From NCBI GenBank assembly GCA_051162045.1, contig JBISDI010000020.1: a stretch of 64,000 nucleotides of DNA. One strand, 5' to 3'. A program made the position numbers and the translations under genes. Source of the DNA: Anaerozeibacter quisquiliarum (GTDB taxonomy: Bacteria > Bacillota > Clostridia > Christensenellales > Aristaeellaceae). How positions within the stretch are numbered: the first letter of the stretch is position 1; every line of letters begins with the position of its first letter. Shown here piece after piece: positions 41,364-50,365 of this stretch. The notes under the pieces were generated by a model. The model did no database searches. It worked only from the letters and a program-made list of their open reading frames with translations, and was not told the DNA's origin.

Positions 41364-42062
41364 ATGGCCGATTGGTTCGCATGGAATGGTGTGAAGTGCA
41401 CCGACTACGGTGTGCATGTACTGACCCACCCGGCCATCTCCAGGCCCAAGGAGCGCGTCACCACGCAAGCGGTGCCGGGACGTAGCGGCACGCTGACCAT
41501 CACGGAGGGCGACTGCGTGTACGATGAGTTCATCGCGCCCTGCGAATGCATCGCGCCGAACCCGGCATCCATCCCGGCGTTCTCCGCCTGGCTGCACGGT
41601 CCTGGGGTCGTGATGTTCGGGAACCGCCCCACCGGGTTTTACTATGCCCGCGTCAGTAACCAGATCGACTTCGAGACGGTAATGCGCGGGCGTCTGCAGC
41701 GAAAGTTCACAGTGAACTTTCGCTGCCAACCCTTTCTATACCTGCTGGGTGTGGAAATTATTGTGCTGACATCTTTCGGCCAGATTGTGAACCAGGGCAC
41801 CGTCTTCGCCGAGCCGATCATCACGGTGGAGGGTACCGGCGACATCGACCTGATAATCGGCGAGGTGACGCTGGGGATCGCGGGCCTCTCGTCCTCGATT
41901 ACGATCGATGTGCCGCAGCGGCTGGCGTACAAGGACAGCATCAACCTGACCGGCTCGTTGTCCGGCGACGAGTGGCCGACGCTGCCGGTGGGGTCGACGG
42001 CCATCTCCTGGACGGGGAGTGTCACTCGCCTCATGATCACCCCCAACTGGAGGACGCTCTGA
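41364..42062 (+). CDS. Distal tail protein (Dit)
   Basis: It has 232 residues and GAGGTGATGAGGA before the ATG. 'WFAWNGVKCTDYGVHVLTHP' and 'RERVTTQAVPGRSGTL'-like sequence ('KERVTTQAVPGRSGTLTI') plus 'RKFTVNFRCQPFLYL' mark the Dit N-terminal domain. It forms the hub to which tail fibers attach. A galectin-like C-terminal half is likely ('TVEGTGDIDLIIGEVTL'). Confidence 0.9.
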   Translation: MADWFAWNGVKCTDYGVHVLTHPAISRPKERVTTQAVPGRSGTLTITEGDCVYDEFIAPCECIAPNPASIPAFSAWLHGPGVVMFGNRPTGFYYARVSNQIDFETVMRGRLQRKFTVNFRCQPFLYLLGVEIIVLTSFGQIVNQGTVFAEPIITVEGTGDIDLIIGEVTLGIAGLSSSITIDVPQRLAYKDSINLTGSLSGDEWPTLPVGSTAISWTGSVTRLMITPNWRTL

Positions 42063-43939
42063 TGGGCGACGTGTACATCTATCCCCCGGACGCCGAGGAC
42101 TTCGACACCATGGGCCTCTGCGGCGCGCTTTCCGCGACATCCTGCGTGCACACCGAGGCGCGGAACGATCTCTCGGAGATCGTGCTCTCGCAACCTATCG
42201 ATGAGATCGGGCGTTGGGCGTTTCTGCAAAATGACTACATCCTCAAGTGCGACGTGCCTGTGCGCACCGTGCCGCCCATCACCCCGGAGGGGATGCTGGT
42301 CACCGCTCACGAGGTGTGGACCATCAAGACCGGCACAACGAAAACACAGCGTAACCTCTACTACAAAGCGACCGGCAACAAAGTGCGCAAGAAGAACCTG
42401 CCGGTGGGCCTGAGCATCCCCATCATCTTCAAGGGCGAGAACCGATACAAGGGCGTCTTCACCGGGCGAAAAAAGTACCGGCACAAGGGCAAGTGGCGTT
42501 GGAAGACCTACACCTACTACGGCTGGATCGCGAAGTCCGCCATCCAGTACACACTGACCGAGGACTGGCCGAACGATCCCGCCGCCATCGAAACGGTCGC
42601 GCCCGCGTGGATTGTGGCCGATCAGCTCTTTCGCATCTACAAGGTGGACCTACGCGACGACGGCGTGACCGCCTACGCCCGGCATATCTTCTATGACCTC
42701 CTGAACAACCTCACCTCGCACCCGCCCGGGCAGACGGATTGTGTATCAACGGTTGACGGAATCCTGGAGAACTGCCTCGTACCCACGCTGTTTTCAGGGT
42801 TCACCAACATTGACGGCGAGAGGGTGATTGACGGCTGGACGCGGGTCAATCCCGTCAGCGCTCTGCTGGACCCTGAGACCGGCGCGGCGGCGCTGTGGGG
42901 CGCGGAAATCGTCCGTGACAATTACGACTTCTTCCTGCTCCGGGACGCGGGATTAAACCGCGGGGTACGCATCGAATACGCGAAGAACCTGCTGGGTGTC
43001 TCCTGCGAGGTAGATGCCTCCGACGTGGTCACACGGATCGTGCCCGTCGGCAAGGACAAGAGCGGTAAGGACCTGCTATTGACCGCTGGCAGCTACAACG
43101 TAGACGGCACCGTGTACACAATCGCCGCCGACCAGACCTGGATTGATGGCCCACGCGCTTCCCTGTACCCCACGCCCCACGTGCAGGCGCTCACCTGCTC
43201 CGGCGAGTGCAAGGAGACCAAGACGGTCTCGAAAACCTCTGTGCGCATCCGCATGATCCGGGAAGCGCTGGCGGCGCTGGCTAATGACGCCGACCTGCCC
43301 AAGGTATCCCTGAAGGTAGAGTTCCTCTCCTTGGGCGATACGGAGGAGTACGCCCAGTACCGCAGCCTGGAAGATGTGTTCCTCTATGACCGGGTCCGGG
43401 TGAAGCACCCGGGGATTCAGCTCGATGTGCTCACTGAGGTCAACCGCGTCGAGTTCGATTGCCTGGGCGAGAAATTCCGGTCCATCGAACTGGGCTCCGT
43501 TCGCCAGGACATGAGGAAGACCGCTGTTGCTTCCTGGCAGCTGCCCTCCACCATCTCCGGCCGGAAGATCGCCATGGAGAGCATCTCCGCCGCGCAGCTG
43601 GAGCCCGAGTCGGTGGAGGAGATCGACCTGTCCTTAAACAGTAGCGTGATCGGCGTTGCTGAGCAGACGGTGGGCATTACCCTCGCAATTGTCGCTTCGC
43701 GGGGTGGCGTGTTGACAACAGAAGTGCTGGAGACGGTGCTAACTGCAAAAGTCCTCCGGGGTGCCTCCGATCTCACCACTCAATATGACGCTTCCCGTTT
43801 CTCCTGGACGCGCTCGAGTCCGGATGCGTATGGCGACACTCTCTGGAACGCCACGCACCGGGGAACCAAGACCATCACCGTCACCGCCGCCGACGTAAAG
43901 CGTCAGGCGGTTTTTCATTGCACACTGGAGGAGGAATAA
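42062..43939 (+). CDS. Tail-associated protein (Tal, prophage endopeptidase-like baseplate)
   Basis: The ATG at 42062 overlaps the Dit stop by one base and gives 625 residues. It starts 'MGDVYIYPPDAEDFDTMGLC', has 'CVHTEARNDLSEIVLSQPID' and a basic SH3-like insert 'YKGVFTGRKKYRHKGKWRWK' (residues 130-170). The middle, 'LVPTLFSGFTNIDGERVID' onward, fits the gp44-like Tal fold. The last 120 residues look Ig-like and attach to fibers. No peptidase motif is seen. Confidence 0.85.
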   Translation: MGDVYIYPPDAEDFDTMGLCGALSATSCVHTEARNDLSEIVLSQPIDEIGRWAFLQNDYILKCDVPVRTVPPITPEGMLVTAHEVWTIKTGTTKTQRNLYYKATGNKVRKKNLPVGLSIPIIFKGENRYKGVFTGRKKYRHKGKWRWKTYTYYGWIAKSAIQYTLTEDWPNDPAAIETVAPAWIVADQLFRIYKVDLRDDGVTAYARHIFYDLLNNLTSHPPGQTDCVSTVDGILENCLVPTLFSGFTNIDGERVIDGWTRVNPVSALLDPETGAAALWGAEIVRDNYDFFLLRDAGLNRGVRIEYAKNLLGVSCEVDASDVVTRIVPVGKDKSGKDLLLTAGSYNVDGTVYTIAADQTWIDGPRASLYPTPHVQALTCSGECKETKTVSKTSVRIRMIREALAALANDADLPKVSLKVEFLSLGDTEEYAQYRSLEDVFLYDRVRVKHPGIQLDVLTEVNRVEFDCLGEKFRSIELGSVRQDMRKTAVASWQLPSTISGRKIAMESISAAQLEPESVEEIDLSLNSSVIGVAEQTVGITLAIVASRGGVLTTEVLETVLTAKVLRGASDLTTQYDASRFSWTRSSPDAYGDTLWNATHRGTKTITVTAADVKRQAVFHCTLEEE

Positions 43940-43941
43940 CC

Positions 43942-45765
43942 ATGGCCGCACTCGCAACCGGGCAGATCAGCATCGTGGACCTCGCGGACGGCAAGTCGCT
44001 GTCCTGCTACATCAACTCCAATCAGCCGCGCATCCAAGTACAGGAGGTCAACGCGGGGACCTTCTCCCCGGACTGGTCGATTGCCGCCGGCAACGTCATC
44101 CTGACGCCAGTGGTCTACGCCGATCAGGCGCAGATTCCCCTCACTCAGGCAGGGCTCACGATTGACTGGAAGCGCAGGGAGGGCTCCGCGTCGGAGACCG
44201 CGCTGACCACGGGTGAGTCGGTCACCTCAGGCGTGCTGATTGTCTCCCAGAACAAGATGGCCTCGATCTCCGCAGGCACACTGACCTACATCGTCTATGT
44301 GACCTATACCGACCCTGACACCGGAGAGACCATCTCTGTGTCCGCCGCCATTGACTTCGCGCTGGTCAAGACCGGGCAGAACGCGAAGAACTGCTGGATC
44401 TCCGGTGAGCAGGTGTTCAAGTATGCCTCCGGCTCCCCGACTCCGAACCCCACGTCCATCACGCTGACCGCGAATATCCAGAACGTCACCTTTTCCAAGT
44501 GGCAGTACAAGAATTCCTCCGGCGTCTGGACGGATTACCCCACCGGCGACGGTAACACCGTGATCACCACCACGACACTGGTGGTGAAGCCTGCGCACGC
44601 GGTATGGGTGAACGACGTAGCGACTATCCGAGCAGTTACATCGGACGCCGGGATCGGTGACGCGACCAGCGTGTACAAGGTCGCCGACGGTGCGGCGGGT
44701 GCCAGTGGTTCCAGCGGCGCGTCCGCCTCCGTCGCAATGCTGACCAATGAGAACGTCACCTTCGCCGGGAATGTCTCCGGTCAGGTCTCCGCCACCAGCG
44801 TCGTCTGCAATGTAGTTGCCTACACCGGAACGACGAAGGTCACGCCAACCGTGGGGTCTGTTACCGGAGCGCCCACCGGCATGACGGTCGCCGTTGGAAG
44901 TGCCGTGAACAGTGAGATCCCGATCACGCTGACCATTGCGGCCAACGCCACGCTGGGTGGCGCGGGCCAGCAGCAGGGTACGTTGTCCGTGCCGATCACT
45001 TCGCCCGTCAGTACCACACTCGTTATCACCTGGTCCAAGGTCAATACCGGCGCTACGGGCGCGGCGGGCGCGAATTCGGTGGTCTTTTCCGTGTACGCGC
45101 CCAGCGGCGCGGTGTTCCAGAACCAGTCGGGAACGTTGACCCTGGCGACCGCCGCCTATGACGGCGCAACCGCCATCTCCTCCGGCGCTACCTATGTCTG
45201 GAAGAAGTACACCGCCGGCTCCTGGGTGACCATCTCCGGGCAGACGGCATCCACCCTCAGCGTCAGCGGTTCCGACGTCGTGGGGATTCAGGCCTACCAG
45301 TGCGCCATGACCTACGGCGGCAAGACCTACACCGACACGATCACGCTGACTGATAAGACGGATAATTATCAAGCGGCAATTGAAAGTACCGGCGGCAGCG
45401 TGTTCAAGAACACCGTCGGCACCTCCTGCCTAATCTGCCGGATTTGGCAGAACGGGGCGGAGACCGACGCACTCAAGTCGGTGACCTTCTCCGCCACCGC
45501 ACCCTCGTCGCCCGCGACGGGTGATTTCTACTACAAGATCACCACGACGACGCCCCAGATGGCGCTGATGCGCTACTCTGGCTCCGCGTGGGTGGATGTG
45601 ACCGCGGACGCGACCTACAAGCACACCCGGACCTATACCTGGTACAGGCGCGACAAGGACGGAAACATACTGGACGGAGGTGCGACGTTCGCCACCGGCA
45701 AGGTGATCTACATCGACGGGGACGACGTGACCGTGAAGACCACGTTCACCTGCGAGGTGAGTTAA
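43942..45765 (+). CDS. Tail fiber protein with Ig-like and short collagen-like segments
   Basis: The ATG at 43942 follows GAGGAGG and gives 607 residues. The protein is Ser/Thr/Ala-rich beta sequence, with Ig-like domains and two Gly-rich pieces ('GAAGASGSSGASASVA' near 255 and 'GATGAAGANSVV' near 370) that link rigid parts. The C-terminal domain contains 'HTRTYTWYRRDKDGNILDGG', a common baseplate fiber repeat. It probably joins Tal to the receptor-binding proteins. Confidence 0.8.
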   Translation: MAALATGQISIVDLADGKSLSCYINSNQPRIQVQEVNAGTFSPDWSIAAGNVILTPVVYADQAQIPLTQAGLTIDWKRREGSASETALTTGESVTSGVLIVSQNKMASISAGTLTYIVYVTYTDPDTGETISVSAAIDFALVKTGQNAKNCWISGEQVFKYASGSPTPNPTSITLTANIQNVTFSKWQYKNSSGVWTDYPTGDGNTVITTTTLVVKPAHAVWVNDVATIRAVTSDAGIGDATSVYKVADGAAGASGSSGASASVAMLTNENVTFAGNVSGQVSATSVVCNVVAYTGTTKVTPTVGSVTGAPTGMTVAVGSAVNSEIPITLTIAANATLGGAGQQQGTLSVPITSPVSTTLVITWSKVNTGATGAAGANSVVFSVYAPSGAVFQNQSGTLTLATAAYDGATAISSGATYVWKKYTAGSWVTISGQTASTLSVSGSDVVGIQAYQCAMTYGGKTYTDTITLTDKTDNYQAAIESTGGSVFKNTVGTSCLICRIWQNGAETDALKSVTFSATAPSSPATGDFYYKITTTTPQMALMRYSGSAWVDVTADATYKHTRTYTWYRRDKDGNILDGGATFATGKVIYIDGDDVTVKTTFTCEVS

Positions 45766-45766
45766 G

Positions 45767-46336
45767 GTGGCTATTACCAGCGCACAGTTTACGATCTCGG
45801 ACCTGACCGACATCATCGCACAGGCGACCGAGCCTACAAACCCGGTCGATGGGATGCTCTGGCGAAACACCACCACCAATGCGCTCAAGGTCTACCGCGC
45901 TTCTCTTCCGGGCTGGGAGGTTGTGGTGGACAATCTGTCGATTCAGGGCTTGATTGAAGCGCTTCAGAACGGCACGATCAACAACGATGCCTTCAACGAT
46001 CTGATGGACGCGGCCGGGGCGCTGACAAACTTCGCTTCAGCGCCTTCACAGGCCACTTGGGATAACATCGCCAGTTCCCTGACGTTCGGGGGCGAAGGAT
46101 TGACGATCTCCAATAAGGGCGGCGATCTTTGGACGCGCCTTGCACTGGAGCAACTGGAATTCTGGAAGGGCAAAGATGCCGCGGCTGTGCTGATGGCCGT
46201 CTTTGGCGTGCTGAAGACCATCACGTCGCCGACGCTGCAGATCGGGACCTCTGCCCAATCGCCAAAGCTACTGCTGGGCGCGGGCTTGCTGGAATACCAG
46301 GCAGCGACCGGGAACATCACTTGCAGAAAGGCTTGA
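45767..46336 (+). CDS. Tail-fiber-associated protein
   Basis: The GTG start at 45767 has GAGGTGA eight bases upstream. The 189-residue protein begins 'MAITSAQFTISDLTDIIAQA', then 'EPTNPVDGMLWRNTTTNALK', a linker sequence frequent in phage tail proteins, and 'IQGLIEALQNGTINNDAFND'. Its role between two large fibers suggests a connector or chaperone. Confidence 0.65.
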   Translation: MAITSAQFTISDLTDIIAQATEPTNPVDGMLWRNTTTNALKVYRASLPGWEVVVDNLSIQGLIEALQNGTINNDAFNDLMDAAGALTNFASAPSQATWDNIASSLTFGGEGLTISNKGGDLWTRLALEQLEFWKGKDAAAVLMAVFGVLKTITSPTLQIGTSAQSPKLLLGAGLLEYQAATGNITCRKA

Positions 46337-46340
46337 TTTC

Positions 46341-48380
46341 ATGCCCTCAGTAACGATCCCCACCAGCACTGGGCCGCGGTGGGGTGATTCGTCGTTCAAC
46401 TCGTCCACAGCCTCGCTCAAGGTTGGCAAGAGCGGAACTTCCACCTATTACGGCTACGTCGGCTTCCCGGCGCTGAACCCGACGTGGACAATCAAGTCAA
46501 TCACATTCAGGATGAACCGGACCGACAGTTACTCGACGAAGGTGCTGCAGTTCGGCAGCAACACGTCGAACGCGTGGGGGTCTAAGGGGACGCAGGACTG
46601 GAAAGCGGACTTCTCTGTCGCATCAGGAACCGGCACGAAGTCGTGGAGCCTGACGGCGTACAAGGACATCCTGCAGGGTTATACCGGAACGTGGTACCTG
46701 CATGTCCAGCACGGCAGCGGTTCGAACTCTTACTGTGAGTTCAACGGCGGGACGGGCAGCTCTTCGCCGCGGCTGGTCATCGAGTACGAGGACTCGTCGG
46801 TTACCGTGCTGGGCGACCAATTTACCATCGGCATGCAATCGACCCTGACGGTCGGGAACGCGGGCAGCGGGCTGACACACAACCTGTCGTACTCCATCGG
46901 GACGGCGACCGGCGTGCTCGCCACCGGTGTTGCAGCAGGGGCGACGGTCAATTGGACGCCCGACACTACGTTGGCTAACCAGATCACGGATGATATGGTG
47001 GGCGACGTCACGCTCACGCTGGAGAATTATTCGGGCGGCGTCTTTCAATCATCGCGCACGCTGACATTCCCGCTGAACGTGCCGGCGTCCTTCGTGCCGA
47101 TTATCTCATCGGCTCCGTTTGCGCTGCAAAATCCCGTGGGCGATACCATTGGCGTGTACGTGCAAAACAGAAGCTGGACGAAATGCACGATCACGGCGGC
47201 ATCAGTCTATGGTGCGAGCATCGTGGAGTATCGGCTCACTATCGGCGGCGTGACCTATTCCTCTACGACGAACGTCATCACCACAGGCGTGCTGGCGCAG
47301 TACGGCGTGCTTTCGGGGACGGTGACTGTGGTCGATTCGCGCGGGCAGACGGCGACGTATACCAATGCTGCGGCTGCGACTGTGTACCAGTACTTCGCGC
47401 CGATCATCACGGCGTTTTCGGTGATGCGCTGCACGGCGGGCGGCGTGGTCTCTAACACTGGGACCTACATCAAGTACGTCTTGACCGTATCCTTTGCGCC
47501 GATCAATAACCTTAATGTCAAGGCCGGCACACTCAAATTCAAGCTGGCCGGTGGCGCATATGGCTCCTCGGTTGGGATGAGCGCGATCCCGACGTACAGC
47601 GCGACCGTGACCGGCGTCATCGGCGCAGGCACGATCACGTCTGCCGCATACGTCGTGTCGGCGTCGTTAACGGACAAGTACAGCACCACGACCGTCGAGG
47701 TGGACCTTGCATCCTCGAAGATCTGGTTCGACCTGCATTCCTCCGGTGAGGGCATGGCCATCGGCAAGCCAGCTGATACCGCGAGCCTGTTCGACGTGGG
47801 CATACCGAGCCGCTTCGGTGACGACGTGAGCTTCGAGAGTGATGCGCGGTTTAAGGGCGGCGTGGTGTTTGATAAGCCAATCGGCCCGATCTGTATGTTC
47901 AGCGATCCGACCAGCGAGTCGATTGTTTATAATGCCACGTCGAGGATGTGGCTGCTCGATTGGAAAACGATCGTACAATCAGCCGGGAACCCATACGATC
48001 TATTCGCCGGAGGCACTGGTAACGCGAGAACCGTTGGTGTGATAATTCCAGAGACCGGGTTTTACCGCTTGTCGGGTATTGTGCATTGCTCTCAATCATC
48101 CTCGGAAAGCGGCATCTCTCCCTATTTCCTGCGATTGCCGGGGACGTGGAATCCTACGCAAGACCGCAACTACATGCTCGATGCCGATTACAGTTCTGTT
48201 TTGCTGAAGAAGCACTTTTACTACCATCCGGCATTCAGTACAACGAACTCCGTCTGCAATTTGGACGTGTTGATGCTCTTCAATGCAGGAGAGAAGGCGA
48301 TGATGACCATGTATCTGAATAATGCGTCGAAAACGCTGTATAGCTCGAATACATACTGGTCGATTCAGAAGGTCGGGTAA
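46341..48380 (+). CDS. Phage tail fiber/receptor-binding protein (DUF859-like)
   Basis: This 679-residue protein begins 'MPSVTIPTSTGPRWGDSSFN' and carries a beta-sandwich 'YYGYVGFPALNPTWTIKSIT', a DUF859-like middle region ('WFDLHSSGEGMAIGKPAD'), and a C-terminal domain that reads like a receptor-binding head ('GVIIPETGFYRLSGIVHCSQ'). DUF859 proteins are minor structural fiber proteins of siphoviruses. It is the last structural gene before the lysis cassette and so probably defines host range. Confidence 0.8.
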   Translation: MPSVTIPTSTGPRWGDSSFNSSTASLKVGKSGTSTYYGYVGFPALNPTWTIKSITFRMNRTDSYSTKVLQFGSNTSNAWGSKGTQDWKADFSVASGTGTKSWSLTAYKDILQGYTGTWYLHVQHGSGSNSYCEFNGGTGSSSPRLVIEYEDSSVTVLGDQFTIGMQSTLTVGNAGSGLTHNLSYSIGTATGVLATGVAAGATVNWTPDTTLANQITDDMVGDVTLTLENYSGGVFQSSRTLTFPLNVPASFVPIISSAPFALQNPVGDTIGVYVQNRSWTKCTITAASVYGASIVEYRLTIGGVTYSSTTNVITTGVLAQYGVLSGTVTVVDSRGQTATYTNAAAATVYQYFAPIITAFSVMRCTAGGVVSNTGTYIKYVLTVSFAPINNLNVKAGTLKFKLAGGAYGSSVGMSAIPTYSATVTGVIGAGTITSAAYVVSASLTDKYSTTTVEVDLASSKIWFDLHSSGEGMAIGKPADTASLFDVGIPSRFGDDVSFESDARFKGGVVFDKPIGPICMFSDPTSESIVYNATSRMWLLDWKTIVQSAGNPYDLFAGGTGNARTVGVIIPETGFYRLSGIVHCSQSSSESGISPYFLRLPGTWNPTQDRNYMLDADYSSVLLKKHFYYHPAFSTTNSVCNLDVLMLFNAGEKAMMTMYLNNASKTLYSSNTYWSIQKVG

Positions 48381-48426
48381 TCCCAGAACGAGCTGCTGGC
48401 GTGGATCGGTGTGACGGGAGGCTTCC

Positions 48427-48454
48427 AAGCGCAGGGGCGCTTATTCTTTTTTTT
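48427..48454 (+). terminator. Hairpin with long T run between fiber and endolysin
   Basis: AAGCGC-AGGG-GCGCTT followed by ATTC and nine T. It would reduce transcription into the endolysin gene, which starts 12 bases later. Confidence 0.65.
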
Positions 48455-48466
48455 GGGAGGTACTAC

Positions 48467-49387
48467 ATGAGTTACCAGGATACCACAAAGGCCGCCCGCG
48501 ACTGGGCGGTCTCGAAGATCGGCTGCAAATACAGCCAAGCCAAACGCACCCAGGAGAGGATCTTCGACTGCTCCTCACTCGTCGCCCGCGCCTACAGTGC
48601 ACAGGGCAAGGCCTGGAAGTACGGCGGGCGCGTGCCGCTTTCCTGCAATGAGGTCTATGATGATGATTTTGAGCTGGTCTGGCCAGCCACCTATTCAGAG
48701 ATCGGCAAGAAGAAGGGCGGCTCGTCGGTGATCGCGCTGGCGCGCCAGCCGGGCGATCTGCAATTCCTGAACACGAGCCAGACCAGCCGGGCGAACAAGA
48801 TCACACACGTCACGATGGTGGCGTCCGCGTCGAAGATCGTTCACGCCCGTGGCACGGCTTACGGCGTGCGGCAGGATAGCCTGACGCACTACGCCGGGAA
48901 AGTGTGCGCGCTGACGCGGTACAATCCGGCGTGCGATCTCGTGCCTGGCCACAGGGGCTACCGCACGGCCGCGCTGCAGAAGGCGCTGAACGCGAAGGCG
49001 GGCGCTGATCTGAACGGCGACGGCGAGTTCGGCTCCAAGACGCTGGCGGCGCTCAAGGCATTTCAGAAGGCAAAGGGGCTCCCGGTGACCGGCAAAGGCG
49101 ACAGCGCGACGCTCGCCGCGCTGGGACTCGTGCCTGCTGTTGAATCGCCTGCGGATTTGCCGGACGTGACGACGCCCACCAATCCGTCTGTACCGGTTTC
49201 AACCAATAACATCCGCGTCACCGGAGATTCCGTCAACATTCGCACTGGCCCCAGCACCGCCTATGACGTCGTGAAGGCGGTGAACAAGGGCACGATGCTG
49301 ACGTTGGTGGACACCGACGGTTGGCACCCGATCATCATCGGGGACGAGGTATGCTGGATCAATAATAAATTCACGGAGGCAATCTGA
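48467..49387 (+). CDS. Endolysin: NlpC/P60 peptidase, peptidoglycan-binding domain, SH3
   Basis: The ATG at 48467 follows GGGAGG and gives 306 residues. The NlpC/P60 domain has the catalytic Cys35 in 'FDCSSLVARAYSAQ' and His114 in 'KITHVTMVAS'. Residues 160-215 are a peptidoglycan-binding domain ('YRTAALQKALNAKAGADLNG' and 'FGSKTLAALKAFQKAKGLP'). A bacterial SH3 domain closes the protein ('GDSVNIRTGPSTAYDVVKA'). It hydrolyses the peptide stems of the cell wall at the end of infection. A truncated second copy of the C-terminal half lies at 53823. Confidence 0.92.
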   Translation: MSYQDTTKAARDWAVSKIGCKYSQAKRTQERIFDCSSLVARAYSAQGKAWKYGGRVPLSCNEVYDDDFELVWPATYSEIGKKKGGSSVIALARQPGDLQFLNTSQTSRANKITHVTMVASASKIVHARGTAYGVRQDSLTHYAGKVCALTRYNPACDLVPGHRGYRTAALQKALNAKAGADLNGDGEFGSKTLAALKAFQKAKGLPVTGKGDSATLAALGLVPAVESPADLPDVTTPTNPSVPVSTNNIRVTGDSVNIRTGPSTAYDVVKAVNKGTMLTLVDTDGWHPIIIGDEVCWINNKFTEAI

Positions 49388-49822
49388 ATGAGAGACCTTA
49401 CGATTGACCTGATCTGGACCAAGCTCCAGATCTTCGTTACCGCGCTGGGCGGGTTCCTGGGCTGGTATCTGGGCGGCAATGACGGACTGCTCATCACCCT
49501 GGTGGTATTCGCTTGCATCGATTACATCACCGGCGTTATGTGCGCCATTTCGGATAGGACGTTGTCCAGCGCGGTCGGCTTCCGCGGCATCTTCCGGAAG
49601 ATCCTGATTTTCGCGTTGGTCGGAGTTGGGCACATCGTGGATGAGCAGGTGATCGGAACCGGCGGCGCGCTTCGTTCCGCGGTTATCTGCTTCTATCTTT
49701 CCAATGAAGGCGTTTCTATCTTGGAGAATGCTGGTCATCTGGGTCTTCCGATCCCAGATAAGCTGAAGACCGTTTTGGAGCAGCTCCATGACCGGGACGA
49801 ACAGGATATTGACCAGGGGTAA
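49388..49822 (+). CDS. Holin (phage holin family 4-like)
   Basis: The 144-residue protein starts one base after the endolysin stop. It has at least three hydrophobic segments ('IFVTALGGFLGWYLGG', 'GLLITLVVFACIDYITGVMC', and 'ILIFALVGVGHIVDE') and the conserved 'DYITGVMCAI'. This is the pattern of the phage/toxin secretion holin family. The order endolysin then holin is the reverse of the commoner one. Confidence 0.9.
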   Translation: MRDLTIDLIWTKLQIFVTALGGFLGWYLGGNDGLLITLVVFACIDYITGVMCAISDRTLSSAVGFRGIFRKILIFALVGVGHIVDEQVIGTGGALRSAVICFYLSNEGVSILENAGHLGLPIPDKLKTVLEQLHDRDEQDIDQG

Positions 49823-49862
49823 GGCGCTGTTACCTGAAGATCCACTATGAAATAATTCTACT

Positions 49863-49912
49863 GAGGCTTATAACGCGGAAGCTTTCGCGTTGTGGGCCTT
49901 TTTCTTTTTTTG
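49863..49912 (+). terminator. Terminator after the lysis cassette
   Basis: Imperfect GC-rich stem (GGCTTATAACGCG with CGCGTTGTGGGCC) around GAAGCTTT, followed by TTTTTCTTTTTTT. It marks the end of the late operon. Confidence 0.8.
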
Positions 49913-50365
49913 GGCCTTGTATGCGTGCAGCAAAATTTCAATGTTTCTTGGACGGATCTTGATATTTCATAAAAATGCTATATATTACCAGCAAGTGAAC
50001 ACGCTTAGATACGTCGCAGCCGGCACAGGATCCCAATGTATTTGCCCCCCCCCCCGTATTCGTCACCACCCGATATGCGATAAATCAGTAGGGGTTCGGT
50101 GAGAGTGGTTGAATGACACGCGAGAAAACCAGTATAAAACCGTGCTGGAAGACCTATATGAAGGCGCCCTTGACAGCTAAGCTAGAATCCGTTACGATAC
50201 TGCTAAGGAGCAAACTGAGTTCTCATACCGATTGACAGCATTTCCAAATTCTCGTTATGCACAACTTTCGGGGACCGATTTGGACATGAAAGGCGGAAAA
50301 TCAGCCCATGCCGCGGAGGGCTGGACTTCAAGCTTTACTAATTATCATAGAGAAGGGTGAGACTT
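49913..50365 (+). other. Intergenic region with an 11-base C run and a candidate promoter
   Basis: About 450 bases without a convincing gene. It holds 11 consecutive C at 50045-50055 and a possible promoter TTGACA (50233), 18 bases, TATGCA (50257), upstream of the HEAT-repeat gene. A broken open frame ('NQYKTVLEDLYEGALDS') near 50130 may be the residue of a gene, but I could not identify it. Confidence 0.5.

Noticed and set aside
49890..50102. A 70-residue open frame rich in Phe and Trp after the holin
   Set aside because: It begins within the T-rich tail of a terminator and runs through the C run; no ribosome binding site.
50103..50340. A possible gene fragment before the HEAT-repeat gene
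   Set aside because: Short coding-like stretches appear in changing frames with stops between them; nothing could be identified.
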